64,000 bases of DNA from Lamellibrachia columna (GCA_963662155.1 OY759268.1:57329469-57393468); one strand, 5' to 3'. Shown: positions 47,634 to 59,599, counted from the first letter of the stretch. Notes: generated from the letters alone by a model not told the origin. Program-made: numbers and translations.

Positions 47634-48573
47634 CTAGTTTAAATAGTGTTTATTACCAACAATATTCGTTATGCTACCCACACCACTGTCTACTGCTGCT
47701 GCTAGTCCATCCGCAAATACTGCTGCCCAATTTCCACTTAGATGAAGCCCGTCCTTCATGTACATATCAGCCCTTCCAACAATACTTCCCCACGAATCCA
47801 CAAAACCCACTTCCTCTTCCCTACATAGCTTCTCGACTAGCATGTTAATTGCCATCCCCCGGCAATTTCGATATCTATGACCCCTCCTTCCTATAACTGG
47901 TAGAATCCCTGACAGTGTTACCTGCTCAACCCGCGTCTGCTTTAGTGTTCTGACCAAATTCCTGTATTTCCTAACTATGGCAGTTGTACCCTCCCTCTCT
48001 ATGTTAGTTGTCCCTACGTGTACTAAAACAGATCCACCCTTGCCCAAACCCACAATGTTTTCTACCCTCTCAGTTATCACCTCTATTTTGGCCCCAGGCA
48101 AGCAAACTACAACGTCATCTCCCTTGTTTAAGAATCTGTCGGTGTTCCTAACTATTGAGTCCCCCACAAACACCCTTGCTCTCTTTCTCACCCCCTCTAT
48201 CACTGCCTCGGAATAGCTCTTCCGATGGATCCCCTCCATCACAGTCTGTCCTGCAGCCTTGTCACTTGGTGGCAGACTGTTATCAGGCTCTCTCTCACTC
48301 AGCAACATTTCACCTTTCCCTCCCGTCTCCTGGCTAACTTGCACTCCTGTCGCCTTCACTCCTGTCTCCCTCACTCCCATCACCTTAACTATCGTCTCCC
48401 CCCGACTCTTTCGCTACTGTCTCCCCCACTCCCCTTTCCTTCGATCCATTTGTCTTCCCTCCCATTTCTTTCCTTCTCGTCTCCTTTCGTCCTGTCTCCC
48501 TATGTCCAGTCTCCTTCCATCCTGTCTCCCTACGACATGTCACCTTACCACCTCTCAACCTCCTCCCAGGCAA
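47634..48573 (-). pseudogene. LINE copy E ORF1 (left arm)
   Basis: A charged repeat linker (GWKETGHRETGRKETRRKEM) leads into the esterase-like part with VFVGDSIVR, VHVGTTN and MKDGLHLSGNWAAVF. The zinc-finger start is lost at the junction near 48577. A stop separates the linker and esterase frames at 48384. Compared with the right arm, VGTTN replaces VGTNN. Confidence 0.8.
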
Positions 48574-48872
48574 GGTAAGAAGGATATAGATGTAGAGGAG
48601 AGCAACTAAAATGATTCCAGAACTGAAATACCTTAGTTTTATGAAGAATGAGTGAAAGAATGTGGTTAAACAACCCTAGAGACAAAGCTGGAATAACAAC
48701 CAATGCTATCAGTATTATATAGAGAGTTAGATTTGTTTAATAAATGATCACCAATACACCCCACCCTCATATAACACTCCATCAAGCTTACAATAGCAAC
48801 TATCCAAGAGGGTTTTCAAAGAGGCAATCTCTTTTCCAAAAGCGTTCATCATTTCCTCAATGATAATATATA

Positions 48873-49165
48873 CAGGAGGGTTGGAGGAGGAAGAGGGTGA
48901 AGGAGGGGGAGGAGTGGAGGAGGAGGCTGAGGGTTGGAGGAGGAAGAGGGGAGGAGTGTGAGGGTTGGAGGAGGAAGAGGAGTAGGAGGTTGAGGGGGAG
49001 GTGTGGAACGGTTAGTGGAGTGGGAGTGTTGGATGAGGAAGAAGAGGAAGAGCAGGAGGGACAGGAGGAGAAAGAGAAGGAGGAGTGTGGGAGGAGTATG
49101 ATTGAATGAGAGGGAGGGTTGGAGGAGGAAGAAGAACACGAGGAGGGGAGTGAGAGGGGGCTGAT
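48873..49165 (+). repeat. Purine-rich GGAGGA minisatellite in the spacer
   Basis: Units of the form GGGTTGGAGGAGGAAGAGG. The reverse complement of the same unit fills 59219-59570, just outside the right arm. Long polypurine tracts can form triplex or slipped structures. Confidence 0.9.
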
Positions 49166-49284
49166 GAGGAGGATAGTTCATTATGTAATATGTAACAGTC
49201 TTTTCATACAATGGAAATAACACAAATTCGATATAAGTTGGATAGTTTTAGTGTGCCACAATGTTGTGACCAACATGTGCCCTA

Positions 49285-49445
49285 ATATTGGCTGGACATG
49301 GGGGATAATGATTATCTAGATAGTGTACGTTTTGTTGGACATGGATATTAATTATTATCTCGATAGCATACGTTTTGTTGGACATGGAGGTTAATGATAA
49401 TCTAGACAGCGTACGTTGTGTTGGACATGGAGGTTAATGATTGCA
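49285..49445. repeat. Tandem repeat in the spacer, about three units
   Basis: About 55-base units contain TAGCATACGTTTTGTTGGAC and ATGGAGGTTAATGAT. Confidence 0.8.
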
Positions 49446-49800
49446 AGATTTAACAAGATTTGCTATCCAAGCCAAAGGCACAGATGACAAGTGGACAAGG
49501 AAGTCATTGGCTTATCAAAAGTCCAACAATGTTCATCTACGTGTAACCCGCCCTCCTGAGATATGTGTCAATCTTGTTTTTAAACATATTCACACTGCTA
49601 GTAGTCATGAGTGAGAAAAACATATTTCTTCTAAATATTTTCATACCCATTCAGTGTATTAAAAACTTCAATTTGGTCTCCTCTTAACCGCTTTGTCTCT
49701 AGGGTTGTTAAACCACATTCTTTCACTCATTCTTCATAAAACTAAGGTCTTTCAGTTCTGGAATCATTTTAATTGCTCTCCTCTACATCTATATCCTTCT
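49443..49800 (-). mobile_element. CR1-like LINE 3' fragment across the right arm edge
   Basis: The minus strand gives the RT tail, 3' hairpin and terminal repeats, with an internal deletion. It abuts the ORF1 of copy E at about 49800. In the left arm only the matching outer 110 bases (48577-48688) remain, so the arm boundary lies inside this fragment. Confidence 0.75.
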
Positions 49801-49804
49801 TACC

Positions 49805-50747
49805 TTGCCTGGGAGGAGGTTGAGAGGTGGTAAGGTGACAGGTCGTAGGGAGGCAGGATGGAAGGAGACGGGACATAGGGAGACAGGACGAAAGGAGACG
49901 AGAAGGAAAGAAATGGGAGGGAAGACAAATGGATCGAAGGAAAGGGGAGTGGGGGAGACAGTAGCGAAGGAGTCGGGGGGGAGAGACGATAGTTAAGGTG
50001 ATGGGAGGGAGGGAGACAGGAGGGAAGGCGAAAGGAGTGCAAGTTAGCCAGGAGACGGGAGGGAAAGGTGAAATGTTGCTGAGTGAGAGAGAGCCTGATA
50101 ACAGTCTGCCACTAAGTGACAAGGCTGCAGGACAGACTGTGATGGAGGGGATCCATCGGAAGAGCTATTCCGAGGCAGTGATAGAGGGGGTGAGAAAGAG
50201 AGCAAGGGTGTTTGTGGGGGACTCAATAGTTAGGAACACCGACAGAGTCTTAAACAGGGGAGATGACGTTGTAGTTTGCTTGCCTGGGGCCAAAATAGAG
50301 GTGATAACTGAGAGGGTAGAAAACATTGTGGGTTTGGGCAAGGGTGGATCTGTTTTAGTACACGTAGGGACAAATAACATAGAGAGGGAGGGTACAACTC
50401 CCATAGTTAGGAAATACAGGAATTTGGTCAGAACACTAAAGCAGACGCGGGTTGAGCAGGTAACACTGTCAGGGATTCTACCAGTTATAGGAAGGAGGGG
50501 TCATAGATATCGAAATTGCCGGGGGATGGCAATTAACATGCTAGTCGAGAAGCTATGTAGGGAAGAGGAAGTGGGTTTTGTGGATTCGTGGGGAAGTATT
50601 GTTGGAAGGGCTGATATGTACATGAAGGACGGGCTTCATCTAAGTGGAAATTGGGCAGCAGTATTTGCGGATGGACTAGCAGCAGCAGTAGACAGTGGTG
50701 TGGGTAGCATAACGAATATTGTTGGTAATAAACACTATTTAAACTAG
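49805..50747 (+). pseudogene. LINE copy E ORF1 (right arm)
   Basis: Charged repeat linker then esterase-like part with VFVGDSIVR, VHVGTNN and MKDGLHLSGNWAAVF. One codon longer than the left-arm copy in the linker. A stop at 49994 splits it. Confidence 0.8.
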
Positions 50748-50770
50748 AAGCGCAGGGGGGTTACTTAGAG

Positions 50771-53368
50771 ATGCCTCAAGCAGGACAAGAGGCCACTAGT
50801 ACAGATAAACTAATAACAAAATGTCCGAAAAAGATATCTGAAGCAGGTTATAGATGCGTGTGTTTAAATGCTAGGAGTATAGTAAATGAGAAAAACGGAT
50901 TAAACATTATGGTAGAAGATACTGACCCTCACATAATTAGTATAACCGAATCATGGGCCAACACAGACATTACAGATGCTGAATTAGGATTGACAGGATA
51001 CGTAATGTTTAGGAGAGATCGAATAGGAAGAAGGGGAGGGGGAGTTATTTTATATGTTAAAGAATCTATTCAGGCTTATGAAATAAAATTAGAAAGCAAA
51101 GCAGATTACGATGAAGCTGTTTGGTGCAAAATAGTTTCAGGAAATTCAAAATTAACTATTGGATTAGTTTACCGAAGTCCAAACATAAACGAAGAGGATA
51201 ACACAAAAATACAAAATGCTATAAAGGAAGTTAGTAAAGGGGAATGTATCATAATGGGAGATTTTAACCATGGACACAAACAATGGAAATCTCTAGAGAG
51301 TACAGGGGGTGAGGACCAACAATTTTTATTTTTAATTCAGGAGAGCTTCCTTACTCAGCACGTGCTAGAACCAACCATGGGAGAAAATGTATTAGATATA
51401 GTTTTATCATCACAAAAGAATTAGTGGACAATGTAAAAATACATGAACCATTGGGTAACAGTGACCACAATCAAATACATTTTGACATCAATGTAAAATC
51501 AGAAAGTACAAATAAAAAAACGTATAGGAGAAACTTCCACATAGATAACTATAAAGAAATGAGAAAATACTTAGCAAAGCTAGATTGGAATAACATGCTG
51601 ATGAAAAAGACCGCAACTGAATGTTGGAATATTCTAAAATATGAAATTGAGAGTATCATCGATTTGTTCCCTTGAAAAAACAAGGAAAACGGTCTAGAAA
51701 GAAACACTTGTTTTAGTGTTTAAGCAAACTATGTGGAGGGTTTATAGGCGTACCAGAAAGGATAAAGCTATGCAAATTACAAAGAGGCACTTAACCTAGC
51801 TACAACTGAAATTAGAAAATCTAAAAGAACCTTTGAAAAAAAATTGGCAGGTAATATAAAAAAATACAGCAAGAGTTTCTATGCTTATGTAAGGAGTAAA
51901 CAGAACGTTCGAGATAAGGTCGGACCACTGGAAAACAACAGGGGAAACATAATTTCAGAGGGGTTTGCAGAGGTCCTGAATGAGCATTTCAGCTCAGTAT
52001 TTACCACAGAAGATATCAGCTCACTTCCAGTTCCATTTACTAAATTTGAGGGAAATAAATCAGAACATTAAGGGCAGTTATTTGTAACTCCTGTAATGAT
52101 TGCAAACAAAATTAAGAAGATGAAAGATAATAAATCACCGGGAGTGGATGGATAACAAATCACCGGGAGTGGATGGGATTCCTCCAAAATTACTAATGGA
52201 AACAGTAGAACAAATCAGTATACCACTTGCAATAGTATTCAACTTGTCATTAATAGAGGGAGTTGTTCCGTTTTTTGAATGGAAAGAAGCAAACATCATA
52301 CCATTATTTAAAAAGGGTTCGAGAAATAAGTCAGAGAATTACAGACCAGTGAGTTTAACGTCAGTGATTTGTAAATTATTAGAAAGGTAAATTAAAGACC
52401 ATATGGTGGACTTCCTCGTTAAGCATAAATTATTAAATTCGTCTCAATACGGATTCCTTAAAGCGAGGTCATGCTTAACAAATATATTATGTTTTTTGGA
52501 AGAAATCCTATATTATTCTTAATATATATCAATGACTTGGACGACAATATAACAAGTAACGTACTGTAATTTTCGGGTGACACAAAACTGTTTAGAAAGG
52601 TTAATACTGATGGTGATAAACAACATTTACAAAACATACATGGAATGGTCTGAGAAATGGCAGATGTTGTTCAATTTTGGGAAATGTAAATGCCTACATA
52701 CAGGACATTGGAACTTGAATGTAAACTATAAAATGGGAGATACTGTTCTGGGTACTACTGTAAAAGAAAAGGACTTAGGAGTTCCAAAAAGCGCTGATAT
52801 GAAAGTTTCAGAGCAGTGTGGTATTGCAGCTTCAAAGGATAATCAAATTATTGGATTGATTAGAATAAACATAACATACAAGGGAAAAAAGTTAATTATA
52901 CCTCTTTATAAAGCAATAGTTAGACCTCATTTAGAATACTGTATACAAGCATGGAGACCATATCATAAGAAGGATATATATACGCTTGAACGCATACAAA
53001 GGAGAGCAACTAAAATGATTCCAGAACTGAGAGACCTTAGTTATGAAGAACGCCTCAAAGAATGTGGTTTAACAACTCTAGCGACAAGGAGGTTAAGAGG
53101 AGATCAGATTGAAGTTTTTAAGATATTGAATGGGTATGAAAATATTGATAGAAATATCTTTTTCTCACTCAAGAAGGAAAGCAGAACTAGAGGACTTGAG
53201 GTAAAATTAGTAAAGGATCAATGTAGATTGGACATCAGGAAGCACTCGTTCTCACAGAGGACAATAAATGAATGGAACAAATTGTCTACAGATTGTGTAA
53301 CTGCTAGCAGCGCGAATATGTTTAAAAACAAGGTTGACACATACCTCAGGAGGGCGGGTTATAAGTAG
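50771..53368 (+). pseudogene. LINE copy E ORF2 (right arm)
   Basis: Endonuclease (50771-51424, continued in another frame 51424-51675), RT fingers (51844-52390) and C-terminal frame (52577-53368). Its C-terminal frame is identical in protein to the left-arm copy. The same palm deletion occurs at about 52507. Confidence 0.85.
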
Positions 53369-53654
53369 ATGAACATTGTTGGACTCTCGATAAGCCAATG
53401 GCTTCCTTGTCCACTTGCCATCTGGGCCTTTTACTTGGATGGCAAATCTTGTTAAATCTTGTTAAAAATCACCTGGTGATGATGGGATACCACCAAAACT
53501 GCTTAAGGAAATTGTTGAGCAAATTAGTACACCACTTGCAAAATTGTTTAACTTGTGACTAGAAGAAGGAATAGTTCCTTCAGAATGGAAAGTAGCAAAC
53601 ATTACGTCACTATTTAAGAAGGTATCGAGGAACAAGCCAGACCATTACAGACCA

Positions 53655-54060
53655 GTGAGTTTAACATCAGTTGTATGTAAATTACTCGAAACATTAATTA
53701 GAGACCACATGGTGGAATTCCTTGTAAAACATAATTTAATAAATACATCTCAACATGGATTCCTAAAAGCAAGGTCATGTCTAACCAGTCTCTTGTGTTT
53801 TTTTGAAGAAATTACCAAGTGGGTAGATGACGGGTCACCAGTGGATGTTGTCTACTTAGATTTTCAGAAATCTTTCGATAAAGTGCCACATCAAAGATTA
53901 ATACTTAAACTAAAAGCCCATGGCATAGGTAATGATGTAATCAACTGGATAGAAAAGTGGCTTACACACAGAAGACAGAGAGTAATAGTAGACGGTGAAA
54001 TTTCAAACTGGAAATCGGTTTTGAGTGGGGTACCACAGGGATCAGTATTAGGCCCTATAC

Positions 54061-54136
<76 letters not shown>

Positions 54137-54985
54137 GATCTAGAAGATGACATACCTAGCAAAGTACTAAAAATTTGCATATGACACAAAAGTATTCAGA
54201 AAGGTTACAAATGATACAGATAAACAAAGTTTACAGGATGATCTAGATAAATTAGTTAAATGGTCAGAAAGTGGCAAATGTTATTCAATTTTGGGAAGTG
54301 CAAATGTATACACATAGGACATGGAAACATGGACAAAGAATATAAAATGGGGGATGCTGTACTAGGTAGAACCACACAAGAAAAGGACTTAGGAGTAATA
54401 TTTAGTGCTGACATGAAAGTTTCAGAGCAATGTGGGATTGCGGCTTCAAAAGGAAATCAAATTCTAGGGCTAATTAGGAGAACTATCATGTATAAGGAGA
54501 AACAGCTAATTGTACCCCTGTACAAAGCAATAGTTAGACCTCATTTGGAATATTGTATTCAAGCATGGAGGCCGTATCGTAAAAAGGACATAGAAAAGCT
54601 AGAAAGAATACAACGAAGAGCCACCAAAATGATTCCAGAATTGAGAGACCTTAGTTACGAAAGTCGCTTATTACAATGTGGTTTGACAACACTAGATACC
54701 AGGAGACTAAGAGGAGACCAAATAGAAGTATTTAAAATAGTGAACGGTTATGAGGATGTTGAGAGGAATATGTTCTTCCAATTTAAAGAAGGCAGTAGAA
54801 CCAGAGGACACAAAGCAGCACTAGTTAAGGAGCAGTGTAGGTTGGACATGAGAAAGTACTCTTTCTCACAGAGGGTGATAAATGAATGGAACAAACTGCC
54901 AAATGATTGTGTTAATGCTAGTAGTGTGAATATGTTTAAAAAAAATAGAATTGACAGATATTTGATAAGGGTGGGCCACACATAG
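53655..54985 (+). pseudogene. LINE copy D reverse transcriptase (right arm)
   Basis: Palm with DFQKSFDKVPHQR and [17 protein letters not shown] interrupted by AT repeats. Thumb and tail in a separate 241-residue frame, matching the left arm. Confidence 0.8.
54068..54134. repeat. (AT)n in LINE copy D (right arm)
   Basis: Same site as 44258-44312 and 8 bases longer. Confidence 0.95.
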
Positions 54986-55068
54986 ATGAGAAAATTGTTG
55001 GACTCTCAATAAGCCTTGTCCACCTTGCCATCTGGAACTTGTTGTTTGAGATGGCAATCTTGTTAAAT

Positions 55069-55239
55069 CTTACGATATGGTCTCCAAGCTTGTATGCTGT
55101 ACTCTAAATGAGGCCTAACTATTGTTTTATGCAGAGGTATAATTAGATTTTTTCATTGTATGTTATATTTCTCCTAATCCACCCAATAATTTGATTTCCC
55201 TTTGAAGCTGCAATGCCACACTGATATGAAAGTTTCAGA
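55069..55239 (-). pseudogene. CR1-like LINE scrap (right arm)
   Basis: Reverse-complement counterpart of 43150-43320. Confidence 0.7.
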
Positions 55240-55398
55240 GCCAGTGTTAAGAAGAGGGAAGGTCAGGGGCCGTATGTATGGACCTGAACTAACGCCTTAA
55301 GCCATGTAGCGTAACGCCTAGTCTATAGCGTAAGCCGGCTAGTCATTATGCACGAACACCGACTAGGCTGAATTTCCCACTATATCCAGGCGTATCTT

Positions 55399-56271
55399 TA
55401 AACCCAAGAACCACCAGGACTAACTGTTTGGTCTCTGGCATAAGAACCACCGGGACGAACTGCTTGGTCTCTGGCATAAGAACCACCGGGACGAACTGCT
55501 TGGTCTCTGACATAAGAACCACGGGGACCAACTGCTTGGTCTCTGGCATACGAACCACCAGGACCAACTGTTTGGTCTCTGGCATACGAACCACCAGGAC
55601 CAACTGTTTGGTCTCTGGCATAAGAACCACCAGAACCAACTGTTTGGTATCTGGCATAAGAACCACCGCGACCAACTGTTTGGTCTCTGGCATAAGGACC
55701 ACCAGGACCAACTGCTTGGTCTCTGGCATAAGAACCACCAGGCCAACTGTTTGGTCTCTGGCATAAGAACCACCAGGCCAACTGTTTGGTCTGTGGCATA
55801 AGAACCACCAGGCCAACTGTTTGGTATATGGCATAAGAACCACCAGGACCAACTGCTTGGTCTCTGACATAAGAACCACCGGGACCAACTGCTTCGTCTC
55901 TGGCATAAGAACCACCGGGACCAACTGTTTGGTCTCTGGCATAAGAACCACCAGGACCAACTGTTTGGTCTCTGGCATAAGAACCACCAGGACCAACTGT
56001 TTGGTATCTGGCATAAGAACCACCAGGCCAACTGTTTGGTATATGGCATAAGAACCACCAGGACCAACTGCTTGGTCTCTGACATAAGAACCACCGGGAC
56101 CAACTGCTTCGTCTCTGGCATAAGAACCACCGGGACCAACTGTTTGGTCTCTGGCATAAGAACCACCAGGACCAACTGTTTGGTTTCTGGCATAAGAACC
56201 ACCAGGACCAACTGTTTGGTATCTGGCATAAGAACCACCAGGACCAACTGTTTGGTGTCTGGCATAATAAT
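55399..56271. repeat. 36-bp minisatellite, about 24 units (right arm)
   Basis: Unit count and internal order equal the left arm, with only single-base changes. This contrasts with the very different unit number of the 48-bp array. Confidence 0.95.
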
Positions 56272-56443
56272 CGGGCAAATGTTAGATTGGGGCAGTGATT
56301 GTTTGGCGTAGATGACGTCGATGACTTTGAGACAAAATAGAATATGCAGTGATTGAAATAATTCTGCGGAAATTATTTATGACATTCAAAGTTCAGATTT
56401 ATATCCTTATATTATTATGTCCATTGACCACATCAGCATATAT

Positions 56444-56646
56444 CTGCGGTTTGTTTGATGGTCCTCTCCCCGTCTATTTTGTTCGGTGGTCCGCTCCCCG
56501 TCTGTTTTGTTTGGTGGTCCGCTCCCCGTCTGTTTTGTTTTACGGTCCGCTCCCCGTCTGTTTTGTTTGGTGGTTCGTTCCCCGTCTGGTTTGTTTGGTG
56601 GTCCACTCCCCATCTGTTTTGTTTGGTGATCCGCTCCCCGTCTCTT
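56444..56646. repeat. 28-bp minisatellite (right arm)
   Basis: Mirror of 41743-41945 with the same number of units. Confidence 0.9.
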
Positions 56647-57743
56647 TTGGTCCCACACACTACTTAGAGTTGTCAATTTTAAAATGTTATATTTCTTTTT
56701 AATGCCGTCCTCCTTGCAAAAGTTGTGGTGTATGACACCTAACGCGCGCGTTTACCTTGGCTTCGGCTTGGCGGTGATATCTCGCCAATACTTCTCTCTT
56801 TTAATAATTATCGAGCTTTGTAACTTACTCGTGGTCGTTACTTTATTTACTCAATCATACATATAATATATCCATCTTTAAAGTTTGCTTTTCCTTAAGT
56901 TCTGCTTTCCGCTGAGGACAACGCCTTTGGAATTAACGCTGACTTCAAACTAAGACTGAAATATGTGACCATTTGACCTGTTGCACGTGTGTAGTGCAAT
57001 GGAATGTGTCATGAATCCCATGGTCTAGTTTAGAGTCGGGGTCCATGGAAGGGCTTCAGGGGGTCTGTGAACTGGAGGCAAAAATGTATTATTTCGTCAA
57101 GTTCCTTCCTGTTTATATGTATTTTCTGGGAACTCCATAGCTTTCTTTAGATTCTCAAAGGGGTCCGGGACCTAAAATAGGTTAAGAAGCACTGCTAGTA
57201 TAGAGCCTAGTCTATAGGGTTCAGCCTACAGTTGATTTTCCATAGTTGGTCATGTTTACATTTTGTTTGAGTATAAGAAAACGTGACCATCAACAAGTTA
57301 CCTGCCGCTGTCATCACTGACATTCTGATCGAGTTTTGTTAAAAGTAGACATTTCTAGCTCTTGCAAAATACACAGTATGTGTGATACCTGTTAATGTAG
57401 ATCAACATTGGCACGAATTATACAGTGCACATGAGCCTAGCGGACAAAAATCCACCATTTCACTCTCAACATCTTCCATCAGCAAACCTAGCAATGTCTC
57501 TGCTCAAATGCACTCATGTCAGATCATATGAATTGTTCAACCATACTATGCCGTACATTCGTCTGTAACACACCGAGAAGTCTAACTGAGGCCTGACCTC
57601 CACAGGCTCCAATCAAAACCAGCGACGCCACCCGCACGATGTCTTGTCTGTAGCGTTGCCGCAGTGCTGTCGCCTCGTCGCATATGTAGACATGTGTCAA
57701 ACATTATGCACGGAAGACTGACAGCTTCCTCGTGATCTTGCCG

Positions 57744-57890
57744 GTTAGGGTGCATGCCTGGCACGAGTACAGTCTATCCGGATAGGGTGCAGGCCTCGCA
57801 CGAGTACAATCTTGCCGGTTAGGGTGCAGGCGTCGCACGAGTACAGTCTTGCCGGTTAGGGTGCAGGCCTCGCACGAGTACAGCAAGACA
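57744..57890. repeat. 36-bp minisatellite (right arm)
   Basis: Mirror of 40500-40645. Confidence 0.85.
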
Positions 57891-58037
57891 GAGCTGATGC
57901 GCACATAGCAGTGCCGAGGGAGCCGCTCGTATCTCAAAATGTGCGTCATTCTGGGAGGATGTAGAGTAACTCCTTATTCCCGTTGTATTAAAACACGCCA
58001 ATTAATATAATCACAGCTGCCATTGAAACATGAAATA

Positions 58038-58186
58038 ATGTGAGAGAAATCAGTGGTTTGATGCCATCATTGCACTAGTGAAATAATGTGAGAGAGATCA
58101 GTGTTTCGAAGCCATCATTGCACTAGTGAAATAATGTGAGAGAGATCAGTGTTTTGATGCCATCATTGCACTAGTGAAATAATTAA
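58038..58186. repeat. 48-bp minisatellite, about three units (right arm)
   Basis: Same unit as 39866-40350 with seven fewer copies (336 bp = 7 x 48). Confidence 0.95.
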
Positions 58187-59030
58187 TGATAAATCAGGAG
58201 AAAGACAATGAAGACGCCAGCGTCAACGATGATGAAGAAGATGATTTGACACTTCCAACTAACCTGGATATGAGAAATGTTCTCCGTGTGTTGAGGAAAG
58301 ACTTGTCCTTCTGCTGGTTCTATGACTTTCCACTTATAAAGACGACAGGTCATATAGTACCCATTTACCACGTGATCTATTTCGTCATCTTCCGACAGCC
58401 GTATAACATGTCTAGTAACGGAATCTCTGTCATACACTGGCACATCGCTGACTGTTCATGTCTAGTAACGGACTCTCGATCACACACTGGCACATCGTTG
58501 ACTGCTCATCGCCAAACTTGACAGAAGCGAATCTTCAATGTTTGGGATAGAATTGAGGAGATATTCTCGTCAAAACGCGTTCTATGTAACACCGAATTGT
58601 TGGCTAGCGAGGGCTACTGCGAACAGGTCCGCGACTTTGTGTCGGAATCGGTGTTTGTCCTCAACAAGAACGCCTCAATCAGTGAGAGATGGAACTCAGT
58701 AGAACAGGCTCTGAAGTCAGCGCCGGAATCAACCATTGGTCAGACCATCCCGGTGGCCAGATGAAACGTACCACATTGCGCTGACATTGATGCAATGTCT
58801 GCAGAATAGCGGGTGCTGAAACTATGGCTACAATACACAAAAACACTGTGCCTCAAAGCTCGCAATTAAAGCCCAAGCAAAATAGACAACCTAGCTTCAA
58901 AAGTCTAACACCTCCACGACAGCGCAAACATCTTACTGATGTCACGGAAACCTGTCGCCAACATGTCGGATGCGTTTTATGTGAAACAGCCACACTGAAC
59001 GTGCGTATCACAGACAACGTCGGTTTCTAG
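58186..59030 (+). pseudogene. Unrecognised coding-like remnant (right arm)
   Basis: Mirror of 39022-39866, with a few amino-acid changes. See that entry for the visible segments. Confidence 0.3.
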
Positions 59031-59218
59031 TTTAGCGACCCAGCTTCGGAACGTCTGCCAACTCTAGTAGGAAGACCGTCACGATGCCCCCTCTCTCTCT
59101 CCGTCTCTGTCTCCGTCTCCGTCTTCGTCTCCCTCTCCCTCTCCATCTCCCTCTCTCTCTCTCTCTGTCCCTCCCTCCCTCCCTCAGTTACAAATAAAGT
59201 AACATTACAAATAAACAT

Positions 59219-59575
59219 TCTATTCCTCTTCCTCCTCCAACCGTCCCACTTCTCCCACTACTTCTCCCCCTTCTCTTACTCTTCCTCCTCTATCCCTCCC
59301 ACTCTATCCCCGTCCTCCTACCCCTGCTCCTACTGATCGTATTCCTCCTCCAACCCTCCCACTCCTCCACTTACTCTCCTCCCCTACTCCTACTCTTCCT
59401 CCGCATGTCCCTCCTACTCTTCTTCCTCCTCCAACCCTCCCACTCCTCCAACCCTCCCACTCTACCAACCCTCCCACTCCTCCAACCCTTCCACTCCTCC
59501 AACCCTCCTACTCCTCCAACCCTCCTACTCCTCCAACCCTCCTACTCCAACAACCTTTCTGAATAACGATTATAA
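59219..59575. repeat. Pyrimidine-rich CCTCCTCCAACCCTCCCAC minisatellite
   Basis: It lies immediately outside the right arm. The unit is the reverse complement of the spacer minisatellite at 48873-49165; the end of the array narrows to a 15-base CTCCTCCAACCCTCC unit. Confidence 0.9.
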
Positions 59576-59599
59576 TATGAAATGACAAATTTGTTTTAG

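Larger units (their letters stand above)
44917..48577 (-). mobile_element. CR1-like LINE copy E (left arm)
   Basis: Minus strand: ORF1 (48573-47634), endonuclease (47610-46706), RT (46660-45013) and 3' end at 44917-44960. Lesions include a frame break at 46957 inside the endonuclease, a 22-base tandem duplication near 46213-46245 in the KSPGVDG region, and a large deletion in the palm at about 45880. All are repeated in the right arm. Confidence 0.88.
38849..48688. repeat. Left arm of a giant inverted repeat (9.84 kb)
   Basis: The arm is the reverse complement of 49690-59208. Coordinates of paired features sum to 98389 over most of the outer half and 98381 in the inner half, so the arms are collinear base for base except for a few indels. 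Main differences: ten versus three 48-bp minisatellite units (336 bp), an AT tract 8 bases shorter here, and 6 bases in the outer purine tract. Substitutions are rare. Inside are minisatellites and minus-strand LINE copies. Confidence 0.95.
48689..49689. other. Palindrome spacer (1.0 kb)
   Basis: Unique centre of the inverted repeat. It contains a GGA-rich purine tract (48873-49165), three units of a TTGGACATGGAGGTTAATGA repeat (49285-49445), and a LINE 3' end fragment on the minus strand from 49443 that runs on into the right arm. Its presence argues against a simple hairpin read artefact. Confidence 0.85.
49801..53464 (+). mobile_element. CR1-like LINE copy E (right arm)
   Basis: Mirror copy of 44917-48577 with the same frame breaks, duplication and palm deletion. 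ORF1 parts: 49805-49996 and 49998-50747. Endonuclease: 50771-51675. RT: 51844-53368. The 3' hairpin TTGCCATC/GATGGCAA and AATCTTGTTAAATCTTG end it. Confidence 0.88.
53465..55068 (+). mobile_element. CR1-like LINE copy D (right arm)
   Basis: Mirror of 43321-44916: palm frame 53655-54134, AT tract 54068-54134, C-terminal frame 54260-54985, 3' end near 55068. Confidence 0.85.
49690..59208. repeat. Right arm of the giant inverted repeat (9.52 kb)
   Basis: Reverse complement of 38849-48688. Homology ends on the inner side at GCTTTGTC (49690) and on the outer side at AACATTAC (59201-59208). It is 321 bases shorter than the left arm, mainly from fewer 48-bp minisatellite units. Confidence 0.95.

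Noticed and set aside
48225..50122. Pro/Ser/Leu-rich ORFs on the other strand of LINE ORF1
   Set aside because: Antisense shadows of the purine-rich ORF1 linker.
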